Source: JACTUA01 sp964551875 (GTDB taxonomy: Archaea > Halobacteriota > Methanomicrobia > Methanomicrobiales > JACTUA01). Taken from it: 64,000 bases of DNA. Both the position numbers and the translations under genes were made by a program. The stretch spans positions 10,386 to 74,385 of the forward strand of contig CAZKEV010000005.1 in assembly GCA_964551875.1 (NCBI GenBank). The letters run 5' to 3'. The notes beneath the pieces are model-generated. The model was not told where the DNA came from, made no database searches, and saw only the letters and a program-made list of their open reading frames with translations. Position 1 is the stretch's first letter, and each line of letters opens with the position of its first letter. Of this stretch, positions 43,405 to 52,477 are shown piece by piece.

Positions 43405-44135
43405 AGATCCGGTGGCTGAAGGAAGAGGCGGGCACTGCCGGGATCCTCATCGAGGGGCTCCCTGGCATCGGCCATGTGGGGAAGCTCGTGGCCGAGCACA
43501 TGATCCAGGAGTTCCAGGCCGTAAAAGTCGCCGAGCTCTACTCCATCCACTTCCCTCCCCAGGTCATCATCGAGCCGGACGGCGTTGCGAGGCTCGCTCG
43601 AAACGAGGTCTTTGTGAGCGGGGGAGAGAAGAGGATCGCTTTTTTGGTCGGTGATTACCAGAGCGCATCCGCCGAGGGGCATTACCTTCTTGCAGAGGCC
43701 TATCTCGATATTGCAGAACGCCTCGGCGTGCGCCGGATCTATACCCTGGGAGGGTACGGGGTCGGCCACCTCGTATCGGAGCCCCGGGTGCTCTCTGCAG
43801 TGAACCGGGAGGAACTCCGGCCCGACGTCGAGGCGGCCGGGGCCGAGTTCAACCGGGACGAGCCCCCTGGCGGGATCATCGGAGCCTCGGGGCTCCTCCT
43901 CGGCCTCTCCCTCCGCCGGGGGATGGACGCCGTCTGCCTGATGGGGGAGACGAGCGGGTACCTGGTCGACCCGCGGGCCGCGTCGAGCCTCCTCGCCGTC
44001 CTCTCGGCCCTCATCGGGATCGAGGTGGACAAGAGCCAGCTCGAGACAAGAGCTGCTGAGATGGAGCAGGTCATCGCGAAGCTCACCGAGAGCGAACGGG
44101 CAGGTGACGATGAGGCCCTCCGGTATATCGGCTGA
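43392..44135 (+). CDS. PAC2 family (proteasome assembly chaperone-like) protein
   Basis: 247 residues. MDAIEIRWLKEEAGTAGILI begins the family, with GLPGIGHVGKLVAEHMI, the typical GxxGVG-like loop, and YQSASAEGHYLLAEAYLDIAE. Archaeal PAC2 proteins are predicted chaperones for proteasome assembly by homology with human PSMG2. Overlaps nop10 by 13 bp; EndoQ begins 3 nt after the stop. The C-terminal helix (SQLETRAAEMEQVIAKL) may oligomerise. Confidence 0.87.
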   Translation: MDAIEIRWLKEEAGTAGILIEGLPGIGHVGKLVAEHMIQEFQAVKVAELYSIHFPPQVIIEPDGVARLARNEVFVSGGEKRIAFLVGDYQSASAEGHYLLAEAYLDIAERLGVRRIYTLGGYGVGHLVSEPRVLSAVNREELRPDVEAAGAEFNRDEPPGGIIGASGLLLGLSLRRGMDAVCLMGETSGYLVDPRAASSLLAVLSALIGIEVDKSQLETRAAEMEQVIAKLTESERAGDDEALRYIG

Positions 44136-44138
44136 CCT

Positions 44139-45254
44139 ATGCTCGTCGACACCGATCTCCACATCCACTCCCGGTTCTCTATCGCCTCCTCACGCTCCAT
44201 GGCCCCTTCCTCGATCCTTGCGGGGTGCCGGAGGAAGGGGATCGCCGCCGTCGGGAGCGGGGACGCCCTCCACAGGGAATGGCGGGAGCTGTGGGAAGAG
44301 CCTCCCGGAGAGGGTGACGTTCTCGTCATCCCGTCAGCCGAGGTCGAGGACCGGGATCGGGTCCACCACCTCATCCTGGCCGAGACCTTCGGGATCTTCG
44401 AGGATCTTGCCCTCCGGTTCTCACCGTCTGCCCCGTCCATCGCCACCATAGGACGCCCCCACCTCAAGCTCTCCGGGGAGGAGATTGCCCGGGAGGTTCA
44501 CGAGGCAGGGGGTCTCATCGGACCTGCCCATGCCTTCACCCCCTGGACCTCCCTCTACGCCTCCTTTGACCGGGCCAGGGAGTGTTACGGGGAAGAGCGG
44601 CCGGATCTCCTGGAACTCGGTCTCTCTGCCGACTCATCCTACGGCGCGGGGATCTCCGAGCTCCGGGGCATCCCTTTCCTCTCCAACTCGGACGCTCACA
44701 GCCCCTCGCCGGCGAAGATCGGGAGGGAGTTCAACCGGATACAGGTCCAGAGCTTCTCCGAAAGAGCGGTGCTTGAAGCGATACAGGGGGGCGGGATCGC
44801 GATGAATGCAGGGCTCTTCCCCGAAGAGGGCAAGTACAACCGCACGGCCTGCACCCGGTGCTACCGGCAGTTCACCCTTAGAGAGGCGGGAACCCTCGCG
44901 TGGCGCTGCCCGGATGACGGCGGGCTCCTCAAGAAGGGGGTCTCGGACCGGGCACGGGAGCTCTCGGACGGCCCCGAGGAACCCCGTCCCCCGTACCTCC
45001 ACCTCATCCCGCTCGTCGAGATCATCCAGAGGGTCCTCGGGACCTCCAGCCCCACTACCAAGCGCTGTACCGCCCTCTACACCTCCTTTCTCGAGACGTT
45101 TGGGGACGAGATCCAGATCCTCGTGGATGTACCTGTGACTGAGATACAGGAGCTCAACGAGGGAGTCGGCGACGCAGTCGGGAAGCTTCGGACCGGACGG
45201 GTGCAGCTCTTCCCGGGCGGCGGAGGCCGCTACGGGAGATTCTCCTTCGGGTGA
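44139..45254 (+). CDS. Endonuclease Q family DNA-repair nuclease
   Basis: 371 residues. N-terminal PHP nuclease (TDLHIHSRFSIASSRSM, IPSAEVEDRDRVHHLIL, PAHAFTPW and NSDAHSPSPAKIGREFNR), then a Cys zinc finger (CTRCYRQFTLR...CPDDGG) and a C-terminal helical/HhH-like part. EndoQ nicks DNA 5' of deaminated bases (uracil, hypoxanthine) and abasic sites. It closes the operon with the replication/translation genes. It is the second PHP protein of the window but has a different architecture. Confidence 0.85.
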   Translation: MLVDTDLHIHSRFSIASSRSMAPSSILAGCRRKGIAAVGSGDALHREWRELWEEPPGEGDVLVIPSAEVEDRDRVHHLILAETFGIFEDLALRFSPSAPSIATIGRPHLKLSGEEIAREVHEAGGLIGPAHAFTPWTSLYASFDRARECYGEERPDLLELGLSADSSYGAGISELRGIPFLSNSDAHSPSPAKIGREFNRIQVQSFSERAVLEAIQGGGIAMNAGLFPEEGKYNRTACTRCYRQFTLREAGTLAWRCPDDGGLLKKGVSDRARELSDGPEEPRPPYLHLIPLVEIIQRVLGTSSPTTKRCTALYTSFLETFGDEIQILVDVPVTEIQELNEGVGDAVGKLRTGRVQLFPGGGGRYGRFSFG

Positions 45255-45350
45255 CCCGGGTTCCCTGACCCGGACCACCGCCCGTCTCCTGTGTTCCTGT
45301 CTCCATCCGGCTCATGGGGGATCAGTCCTGCGCGGTATCTTCTCCGATCT

Positions 45351-45677
45351 TCAGATCTCGATCATGCCGGCATTCTCTTTCCCGGAAGCAGGAACCACCG
45401 GGACCACGGATGCGAGCGCACCCATCAGGTTCGCGACCTTCGGGTCCGAGAGTACGTTCCTGAGAGCCTCGAGCTCCTTCGGGCTCCGGATCATGATCCC
45501 TTTCCTCTTCATCGGCATACTCCTCTCGTCGAGGGGGTTGATCTCCATCGCGAGGGTCGGTGGGCGCGTGGCGGTTCTCGGCATCCGGAGGATGGAGACC
45601 CCGCGGAGAGAGGTCGACTTGCGTTCCCAATCCTTCCCTTCCTCAAGGAAGGTCGACAGTGTTTCCGTGACGTTCAT
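45351..45677 (-). CDS. Conserved hypothetical protein
   Basis: 108 residues. Helical, with LRGVSILRMPRTATRPPTLA and SPKELEALRNVLSDPKVANL. No known domain or cysteine motif. The frame fits codon bias for this genome; the plus-strand frame overlapping it (45364-45726) is less protein-like. It lies convergent with EndoQ. Function unknown. Confidence 0.45.
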   Translation of the reverse strand: MNVTETLSTFLEEGKDWERKSTSLRGVSILRMPRTATRPPTLAMEINPLDERSMPMKRKGIMIRSPKELEALRNVLSDPKVANLMGALASVVPVVPASGKENAGMIEI

Positions 45678-45914
45678 GCGGGTGACTCGTCTGGGAGGAT
45701 GGATAAATCCTCGCCGGGCGCCCTGAAAGTGCCCGAACGCGGGAAAGGGGATTGTCCCGCGGGGTGCCCGGGCATGTAACGGCTCTCCCTCCTGCTGCGG
45801 AGAACCTCGCTCGTTTATCCGGTATCCCTGCGAGATCTACCACCGTGTTCATAACAGGGAAATTCCTATACTGTTCCATACCCGCTCCATAGGTATCCCG
45901 GGTGAGAGATCCCG

Positions 45915-47075
45915 ATGAAGGAGGAAACCACCTACAGGAAGTCCCTTGGCCTCGTGGAGCTCGTGAGCCTCGGGGTGGGCGGGACCATCGGTTCAGGAAT
46001 ATTTGTGGTCCCGGGCATAGCCGCAGGGATCGCGGGGCCCTCCTCCATCCTCGCGTGGGCCGTCGTCGCCCTCTCGGCCTGCTGCGTGGCCCTCTCCCTC
46101 GCCTGGATCCAGGCACGCTCCCCGTCAGGCACGACCTTCACCGCCATCTTTGAACCGGTCTTTGGCCCGCGTGTCTCGGGGGTCCTCGTCTCCATCTACC
46201 TGGTATCCTCTGTCTTTGGGATCGCCACGATCGCGGCAGGCCTCGGCCAGTACTTCACCTTCTTTGCGATCCCCCATGTCCTTGCGGCCGAGATCTTTGT
46301 GATCATGGCCTTCCTCGGTGTAAACCTCATCGGGATCGCATTCTCGGGGAGGACCGAGAATATCCTCACCGCGGCAAAGATCGTGCCCATCGTGATCATC
46401 GCGGTGGCCCTCATCCCCTTCATCCGGATGGAGAACCTGGTGCCGGAACGGGTCGCCGCCCTGCCGGATATCCTGAAGGTGGTTATCATCGTGTACTGGC
46501 CCTTCACCGGCTTTGAGATCAGTGCCATTCCGGTGGAGGAGACGAAGGATCCGAGGACCATCTCCCGGGCGCTTCTCTTCGTCATGCTCCTCGTCTGCAC
46601 TATCTACCTGGTGCTGAACCTCTCCCTGATCGGCGCGGTGGGTGCAACGGATCTCGCGGCATCCCCCGCACCCATCGCGTACGCTGCCGGGATCATCTTC
46701 TCCGGCGCTGCACCGTTCGTCGCCGTCATCGGTATCATCACCATGTTCTCGGCCCTGAATGCCTATATTGTCGGGACGTCCCGGGTCCTCCAGAACATGG
46801 CCGCAAGCTTCCACCTCCCGAGGCTTGCCGAGCTCACCCCCCGTGGCACCCCCAAAACTGCCCTCGTCATCTCCTGCATCCTCTCAGGGGCCCTCCTCTT
46901 CTTCTCAAACTCCTTCGGGCTCCTCGCGTCGATCGCGGTGGTGACCACCCTCGTCCCCTACGTCGCCATCTGCCTGGTGGCGTTCATCCTGTCGAAGGAG
47001 GCGCGGGTCCGAATCCTCGGGACCCTGGGGGCCGCCATGACGGCAGCCATCCTTGTCCTCTATTTTGTCTTCTGA
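45915..47075 (+). CDS. APC-superfamily amino-acid permease
   Basis: 386 residues with about 10 membrane helices and the APC signature SLGVGGTIGSGIFVVPGIAAG near the N-terminus. Preceded by GGTATCCCGGGTGAGAG. The family imports amino acids or exchanges an amino acid for its amine. Its 3' end overlaps that of the arginine decarboxylase (convergent, 16 bp), so arginine/agmatine exchange is a reasonable guess, unproved; the protein is shorter than bacterial AdiC. Membrane segments: about 12-35, 40-60, 90-115, 125-145, 155-180, and onward. Confidence 0.8.
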   Translation: MKEETTYRKSLGLVELVSLGVGGTIGSGIFVVPGIAAGIAGPSSILAWAVVALSACCVALSLAWIQARSPSGTTFTAIFEPVFGPRVSGVLVSIYLVSSVFGIATIAAGLGQYFTFFAIPHVLAAEIFVIMAFLGVNLIGIAFSGRTENILTAAKIVPIVIIAVALIPFIRMENLVPERVAALPDILKVVIIVYWPFTGFEISAIPVEETKDPRTISRALLFVMLLVCTIYLVLNLSLIGAVGATDLAASPAPIAYAAGIIFSGAAPFVAVIGIITMFSALNAYIVGTSRVLQNMAASFHLPRLAELTPRGTPKTALVISCILSGALLFFSNSFGLLASIAVVTTLVPYVAICLVAFILSKEARVRILGTLGAAMTAAILVLYFVF

Positions 47076-47671
47076 TTCTGATTCTGATCCAGAACAGGAG
47101 CTGAAGCTGAGTTGGGCTGGGTTCCGTTGTCCTCTACAAAGACCGCAACAGAGATGACCGTGGTCCACTTGCCGGTCTTCTCCCCCTGCGCAGACTGGCA
47201 GATATGGGTTGTCTTGAAGATCTTCCCGCTCGCCTTGTAGATCTGCTCGCGTTCCTGCCATGCAAGATCGGGGTCGAACTCGATGCCCAGGGTTGTCGCG
47301 AGCATGGTCGCGGCGAGATCCTCGGCGTACTCCCCCGCCTTCTCGTCGGTCTCCCCGAAGGTATGGTGTTCGGAGAGGTACCCGTACTCGTCCTGGGCCC
47401 TCGGCCGGGCGAGGCCGATGGCCGCCGAGATGAGCCGGTTCGGCTCGTTCGTCTCGCTCCTCGCCATCACGACGAAGACGATCTGCCCGGGCTGCAGGAT
47501 CTTCAGGCCTTCGTCAGCAGGCACCTGCTTGCATTTCGGTGGGAGGATGCTCGAGACATGAACCAGGTTGAACTTCTCGATTCCTGCTTTCCTGAGTGCG
47601 AGCTCGAAGGACGCGAGCTTGTCCTTGTGGATGCCGACGCCCTTCGTGAAGAAGATCTTCGCGGGAACCAT
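47060..47671 (-). CDS. pdaD: Pyruvoyl-dependent arginine decarboxylase
   Basis: 203 residues; start MVPAKIFFTKGVGIHKDKLA. The proenzyme self-cleaves at the Ser-Ser of HVSSILPP (about residues 40-47), giving the pyruvoyl group. FVVMARSETNEPNRLISAAIG and EYGYLSEHHTFGETDEKA belong to the trimer core. Converts arginine to agmatine, the first step of archaeal polyamine synthesis. The C-terminus carries about 30 extra residues (VEDNGTQPNSASAPVLDQNQ...) not in the shorter family members, and these overlap the permease gene by 16 bp. Confidence 0.93.
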   Translation of the reverse strand: MVPAKIFFTKGVGIHKDKLASFELALRKAGIEKFNLVHVSSILPPKCKQVPADEGLKILQPGQIVFVVMARSETNEPNRLISAAIGLARPRAQDEYGYLSEHHTFGETDEKAGEYAEDLAATMLATTLGIEFDPDLAWQEREQIYKASGKIFKTTHICQSAQGEKTGKWTTVISVAVFVEDNGTQPNSASAPVLDQNQNQKTK

Positions 47672-47694
47672 TACTCATTCTTTTTCATTTTACT

Positions 47695-47704
47695 TTTTTA
47701 AATG
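47695..47704 (-). promoter_or_regulatory. TATA box of pdaD
   Basis: CATTTAAAAA on the minus strand, about 28 nt upstream of the ATG at 47671, so the mRNA probably has little or no 5' leader. The rest of the 270-bp gap to acsB is AT-mixed with no further gene. Confidence 0.5.
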
Positions 47705-47915
47705 TATGGGAACGCCGGAGCGGGAAAAAAGCCGGTTTTTCGGGCTCAAAAAGATATTATCTGGGTAATTTCGTTCTGGTTTTATTTCAGGTGAGCATCT
47801 GATGCTCTTTGGTTATTCCTGCCATAGAGACCCATTCTTTTCCCATTTTGGAGGCGATGGTGTGAGCCGGTCAGGAAATATCCCCCATGCACGCCCGTTG
47901 ATCTGCAGAGGAACA

Positions 47916-47924
47916 CTTTTTAAG
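47916..47924 (+). promoter_or_regulatory. TATA box of the acs operon, leaderless start
   Basis: CTTTTTAAG is centred about 22 nt before the acsB ATG (47942). The expected transcription start would fall at or just before the ATG. GGAGGAGAG lies inside the codons downstream of ATG, not upstream, consistent with no classical ribosome-binding site. Confidence 0.5.
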
Positions 47925-47941
47925 AAGCCCCCCCAACCAGA

Positions 47942-49993
47942 ATGAAAAGAGGAGGAGAGCATCTGACAGATATATCGGCCTCAACCATCCGGGGGATCGA
48001 GAAGCTCGCGAAGGACATGGCAGCCATCACCGGGTCTTTCTCGTACTCCGAGACCGCGTACCACCTCCCTATCGCCTATTCCCTCACCGGGGTTGCGGTA
48101 CAGGACGGTGCATCGGCAGGGCAGGCCTTCGCAAAGTCCGGGGAGAACCCACTCGTGGCCTGCGAGTGCCTCCTCGCGTCCAGGGCTGCTGCCTCGGGAC
48201 CCGAGGGAGCCCCCTATACGGGATTCATCCCTGACACGGTGCTGCGCAAGCTCGGCTACTCGCTGGTGGACGGCTCGATCCTGGGGATGGCCCTCCTCGC
48301 GGGATCGCCCGCCTCAGCCGATGAGGCTGCCGGGATGGCCCGGGAGCTCCAGGAGAAGTACATGCTCACCTTCCTTGCCGGCGACATCATCCGCATCCTC
48401 TCCTCTGCCGGGGTGAAGACCGGGCTAGACTACCGGCTGGTCCCCCTCGGGTCCCGGCCCATCCACGGGGTGCACTTCATCGATATCGTTGCCAGGGTGG
48501 CCATGATGTTCGGCGGGGTGGTCCCGGGGGACGCAGGGCGCCTCATCGCTTATGCCGCCGAGCGGGCGAAGGTCTTTGCCATCGTCTTTCCGGGCCTCAC
48601 GGACGAGGAGATCGCCTTTATGGACACCCTCAAGGTCCTCTCGATCCCTGTCATCACCACCGGGGGCTACGAGGGAGGCACCTGGGAGCAGGCAACGGCC
48701 GATGAGGCGGTGTCGCGAGGGATGGAGCTGAAGGATATCAGGGTCAAGGTGACCGCGATCCCCATCCCCATGGGCTGCTCGCCTGCCTTCGAGGGAAAGA
48801 GCATCCGGAAGGAGGAGATGTACGTGGAGTTCGGGGGCGGGAGGTCGCCGGCCTTCGAGCTCCTCAGGACAGGGAAGCCGGGCGAGGTGGTGGACGGGCG
48901 GGTCACGGTCATCGGCCCCGAGATCGACGGGATGCGCCAGGGCTCGGCGGTTCCCCTGGGGATCCTCATCGAGGTGGCGGGGAAGAGGATGCGCAAGGAG
49001 TTCGAGCCCGTGCTCGAGCGTCGGATCCACAACTTCGTCAACTACGGCGAGGGCTCCTGGCACGTGGCCCAGAGGAACCTCATCTGGGTCAGGCTCTCGA
49101 AGGAGGCAGTGGCGAAGGGGGTGAGGGTGGAGCACCTGGGGAAGCTCCTCGCGGCCAAGTTCAAGATGGACTTCCCCGAGCTCCTCGATGCCGTCCAGGT
49201 GACCCTCATCACCGACGGGAAGAAGGTGATGGAGATGATGAAGGAGGCCGAGCAGACCTACGAGGAGAGGGACCGCAGGGTCCTCGGCATGAAGGACGAC
49301 GAGGTGGATACCTACTACTCCTGCACCCTCTGCCAGACCTTTGCCCCGAACCATGTCTGCGTCATCACCCCCCAGCGGCCCGCCCTCTGCGGGGCGATCA
49401 GCTGGCTCGACGGGAGGACCGCGTACGAGATCTCGCCGGCCGGGGCGAACCAGCCCATCAAGAAGGGGAGGCTCATCGATGCAGCGCGGGGAGAGTTCGA
49501 GGGGGTGAACGAGTTCGTGCGCAAGGCCTCCCACGGCGAGGTGGAGCGCTGCTCCCTCTATGCCCTCATGGAGTACCCGATGACCTGCTGCGGGTGCTTC
49601 GAGTGCATCGCCGTGGTCCTCCCCGAGATGAACGGGGTCATGGTCGTGAACCGTGAGTTCACGGGGGAGACCCCGTGCGGGATGTCATTCTCCACCCTCG
49701 CAGGGACCATCGGCGGCGGCGCCCAGACCCCGGGCTTTGCCGGGATCTCGAAGGCCTTCATCCTCTCCGAGCGGTTCCTGCAGGCCGAGGGCGGGATCGA
49801 ACGGCTCGTCTGGATCCCCGCCATGCTCAAGGAGGAGCTCGGTCCCAGGCTGGAGAAGAGGCTCGGGGCCATCGGGAGGCCGGACCTCCTTGGGAAGATC
49901 GCTGACGAGAACGCTGCAAAGACCCTCGAGGAGCTCCAGGAGTTCCTTGTGAAGGTCAACCACCCGGCGCTCTCGATGAAGCCCCTCATCTGA
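47942..49993 (+). CDS. acsB: Acetyl-CoA synthase catalytic subunit, bacterial type (AcsB)
   Basis: 683 residues. The A-cluster is complete: Cys461, Cys464, Cys473 and Cys483 bind the Fe4S4 (CTLCQTF...NHVC...ALCG), and CCGC (549-552) contains the Cys-Gly-Cys for the distal Ni. Archaeal CdhC is about 470 residues; this protein has about 230 more at the N-terminus, as in bacterial AcsB (about 730), where that domain contacts CODH. It joins methyl, CO and CoA. Yet no CODH gene (acsA/cdhA) is near. First gene of an operon with acsD 12 nt downstream. Probably acquired laterally, or CODH is encoded elsewhere. Confidence 0.92.
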   Translation: MKRGGEHLTDISASTIRGIEKLAKDMAAITGSFSYSETAYHLPIAYSLTGVAVQDGASAGQAFAKSGENPLVACECLLASRAAASGPEGAPYTGFIPDTVLRKLGYSLVDGSILGMALLAGSPASADEAAGMARELQEKYMLTFLAGDIIRILSSAGVKTGLDYRLVPLGSRPIHGVHFIDIVARVAMMFGGVVPGDAGRLIAYAAERAKVFAIVFPGLTDEEIAFMDTLKVLSIPVITTGGYEGGTWEQATADEAVSRGMELKDIRVKVTAIPIPMGCSPAFEGKSIRKEEMYVEFGGGRSPAFELLRTGKPGEVVDGRVTVIGPEIDGMRQGSAVPLGILIEVAGKRMRKEFEPVLERRIHNFVNYGEGSWHVAQRNLIWVRLSKEAVAKGVRVEHLGKLLAAKFKMDFPELLDAVQVTLITDGKKVMEMMKEAEQTYEERDRRVLGMKDDEVDTYYSCTLCQTFAPNHVCVITPQRPALCGAISWLDGRTAYEISPAGANQPIKKGRLIDAARGEFEGVNEFVRKASHGEVERCSLYALMEYPMTCCGCFECIAVVLPEMNGVMVVNREFTGETPCGMSFSTLAGTIGGGAQTPGFAGISKAFILSERFLQAEGGIERLVWIPAMLKEELGPRLEKRLGAIGRPDLLGKIADENAAKTLEELQEFLVKVNHPALSMKPLI

Positions 49994-50005
49994 CGGGAGA
50001 ATTCC

Positions 50006-50974
50006 ATGGCAGACGTTCTTCCCCCGGCAGATGCAGGCTCCATCGATCTGGTTACACTGGGTGCAACCGGATCGGAAGGAGGGACCCGGTCGGTCTCCTA
50101 CCGGATCGGCGGGTGGCGGACCCTCCCCTTCCTCGCCGCCCCCCCCGCGGGTGTGCGGTCCCCCCTCGTTGCCCTCGAGGTCTGCGACGATCCCCGGACC
50201 TGGCCCAGCGTGGTGACGAGGGAACTCGGGGACCTGGTTGGGGATACAGCAGCATGGGCAAGGGAGGCAGAGAGACGTTTCTCGGCCGACCTGGTGCGCC
50301 TGGTCCTGACCTCGACAAGGGAGCGGGGCTTCTCCGACTTCCCTGCCATCGGGCGTACGGTGGAGGCTGTCCTCTCGGCCACCGGCCTCCCCCTCATCAT
50401 CGAGGGTTCCAGCGAGGCCGAACTGGACCGTGAGGTCTTCCAGAGGTGCGGCGAGGCGGGAGCAGGCGAGCGCCTCCTCCTCGGGACCGCCGAGGCCGAC
50501 CGGTACCGGTCGGTGGCGGCGGCAGCCCTTGCCTACGGCCACTCGGTTGTCGCCCAGTCCCCCATCGATATCAACCTCGCGAAGCAGCTGAACATCCTTC
50601 TCCGCGAGATCGGGGTCCCCCATGACCGGATCGTCATCGACCCGTACACGGGGGCCCTTGGCTATGGTTTCGAGTACTCTTACTCGGTCATGGAGCGGAT
50701 CCGGGACTCTGCCCTCAGGGGGGACCGCGACCTAGCCATGCCCATGATCAGCCAGGCGCCAGACAGTCTCACGGTGAAGGAGGTCAGGGAGGCACCGCCG
50801 GAGTGGCAGCGGGAGATCGCGGTCCGGTGGGAGTTCGGATTCGCCCTCTCGGCGGCGGTGGCAGGGGCGGACATCGTCTCGGTCCGGCACCCGGAGAGCG
50901 TGAGGCTCCTCAAAGAGGCCTTCCGCGGCCTTATCCCCGCAAATCCATTGGGAGGTGGCGCGGGTGGCGCTTAA
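50006..50974 (+). CDS. acsD: Corrinoid iron-sulfur protein small subunit (AcsD/CdhD)
   Basis: 322 residues, TIM-barrel corrinoid protein subunit. VVAQSPIDINLAKQLNILLREIG and DRIVIDPYTGALGYGFEYSYSVMERIR are hallmark segments. With AcsC it carries the cobalamin that hands a methyl group to AcsB. The 3' end overlaps acsC by 20 bp. Start ATG 50006 is 12 nt after acsB; GGGAGAATTCC precedes it. Confidence 0.9.
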   Translation: MADVLPPADAGSIDLVTLGATGSEGGTRSVSYRIGGWRTLPFLAAPPAGVRSPLVALEVCDDPRTWPSVVTRELGDLVGDTAAWAREAERRFSADLVRLVLTSTRERGFSDFPAIGRTVEAVLSATGLPLIIEGSSEAELDREVFQRCGEAGAGERLLLGTAEADRYRSVAAAALAYGHSVVAQSPIDINLAKQLNILLREIGVPHDRIVIDPYTGALGYGFEYSYSVMERIRDSALRGDRDLAMPMISQAPDSLTVKEVREAPPEWQREIAVRWEFGFALSAAVAGADIVSVRHPESVRLLKEAFRGLIPANPLGGGAGGA

Positions 50975-52316
50975 GGCCCTTGACATCTACAAGATGCTCC
51001 CGAAGAAGAACTGCAAGGAGTGCGGCTACCCCACCTGCCTCACTTTTGCCATGAAGCTCGCGGCTGGTAAGGCGGATGCCGACACCTGCCCCTACCTTGA
51101 TGACGCCACAAAGGAGCTCCTCCGGGGAGCCACCCGGCCGCCCATCCAGCTCGTGAAGCTCGGGGTGGGAGAGCGTTCGGTTCCGGTAGGAGACGAGATC
51201 GTCCTCTTCCGGCACGAGAAGAGCTTCTACCACCCGCCCGGCATCCTCTTCTCGGTCTCTGACCTCTGGGAGAAGGAGAGGATCGTTGCCGCCGCAGAGC
51301 GGGTGATGGCGGAGGTCTTCCCGAGGGTGGGTGAGAACCTCAGGTTCAACGGGCTCGCCATAAGGAATGAGAGCAGGAACCCCGATGCCTTCGGGAAGGC
51401 CGTTCTAGCCGTCGAGGAGGTGGCAGAGTTCCCCGAGGTCCTCATCTCGGAGTCTGCCGAGGCCCTCTCAGCCGGCCTCGCGCATTGCGGGAACTACCGG
51501 CCCGTGATCCATGCCGCGACCATGGAGAATCACCAGCGGGTTGCACCCCTTGCAAAACACTTCGGGTGCCCCCTGGTCGTCCGGGCAACGGATTTGGGTG
51601 ATCTCGTCAAGCTCGCAAAGGCCTGCACCGACCTCGGTGTACGGGATCTCGTCCTCGACCCCGCCCCGGCAACACTCGGGGAGTTCCTCATAAGGTCCAC
51701 TGCCATCCGGAAGAGGGCTATCGACCGGACCGATCCGGACCTTGGTCACCCGGCCTACCTGGACGCAACAGCCTTTGTACCCGAGGAGGCGGCGATTGTG
51801 ACAGGCATCCTGAAGTACGCGGGGGTCATCGTCACCTCCGTCCTCCCCCCGGGCACCGCCAGGATGGCCCTCACCCTTCGGCAGAACATCTACACGGATC
51901 CCCAGAAGCCGATCCAGATGACCCCCGGCCTCTACCGGGTCGGCGAACCAGGTTCCGCGTCACCCGTCCTTGCCACGGTGAACTTCTCCCTCACCTACTT
52001 CACCCTCCTCGGTTACCTGGAGGCCTCCCGGATCCCCTGCCACCTCCTCATCGTGGATACCGAGGGGTTCTCGGTGCTCACCGCGGTTGCCGCGGGAAAG
52101 CTCTCCGAGCGGCTCGTGAAGGAGTCCCTTGAACGGTTCCAGGTGGCCGGACAGGTGAAGCACCGGATCCTCATCATTCCGGGCTATGCAGCACCCCTCT
52201 CCGGCCGGATCGAGGAGGTGACCGGCTGGAAAGTCATCGTGGGGCCGAGGGATGCTGCTGACATCGGCGAGTTCCTCGAGAAAGAGTGGATGGGGAAGGA
52301 CCGGCAGGCACCCTGA
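50955..52316 (+). CDS. acsC: Corrinoid iron-sulfur protein large subunit (AcsC/CdhE)
   Basis: 453 residues, starting MARVALKALDIYKMLP. The Fe4S4 motif near the N-terminus is CKECGYPTC followed by a Cys 17 residues later (TCPYL). TIM barrel in the middle, cobalamin-binding Rossmann-like domain at the end (SVLTAVAAGKLSERLVKESLERF, IIPGYAAPLSG). Methyl carrier to AcsB. Starts 20 bp inside acsD on GTG (gcgcgg preceded by GGAGGTGGC). Confidence 0.91.
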   Translation: MARVALKALDIYKMLPKKNCKECGYPTCLTFAMKLAAGKADADTCPYLDDATKELLRGATRPPIQLVKLGVGERSVPVGDEIVLFRHEKSFYHPPGILFSVSDLWEKERIVAAAERVMAEVFPRVGENLRFNGLAIRNESRNPDAFGKAVLAVEEVAEFPEVLISESAEALSAGLAHCGNYRPVIHAATMENHQRVAPLAKHFGCPLVVRATDLGDLVKLAKACTDLGVRDLVLDPAPATLGEFLIRSTAIRKRAIDRTDPDLGHPAYLDATAFVPEEAAIVTGILKYAGVIVTSVLPPGTARMALTLRQNIYTDPQKPIQMTPGLYRVGEPGSASPVLATVNFSLTYFTLLGYLEASRIPCHLLIVDTEGFSVLTAVAAGKLSERLVKESLERFQVAGQVKHRILIIPGYAAPLSGRIEEVTGWKVIVGPRDAADIGEFLEKEWMGKDRQAP

Positions 52317-52390
52317 TATCGATCCGTCCCCGAAGGCCCGGATGAGCAGCTTCGGGAGGATCTTTCCTGTGTCGGAGATGTCCCGAAACA

Positions 52391-52402
52391 GCATATGTAT
52401 AT
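52391..52402 (+). promoter_or_regulatory. Possible internal promoter before acsV
   Basis: GCATATGTATATC lies in the 161-bp gap between acsC and acsV, the only large gap in the operon. A TATA-like sequence here may drive acsV-mesD-cooC separately. A 14-codon ORF (52430-52474) begins downstream, ending 3 nt before the acsV ATG; probably fortuitous. Confidence 0.4.
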
Positions 52403-52477
52403 CTGACCCTTTCCTCCAAGATCTGTACCATGGAGACGGACGGCCCCGCCCGGAAAGACCGCAGGGGGCCCTGACTG

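Noticed and set aside
47942..49993. Archaeal CdhC as identity of the ACS
   Set aside because: CdhC is shorter by about 200 residues; the N-terminal domain here matches bacterial AcsB architecture.
52430..52474. 14-codon ORF before acsV as leader peptide
   Set aside because: No run of regulatory codons and no terminator/antiterminator stem; likely chance.
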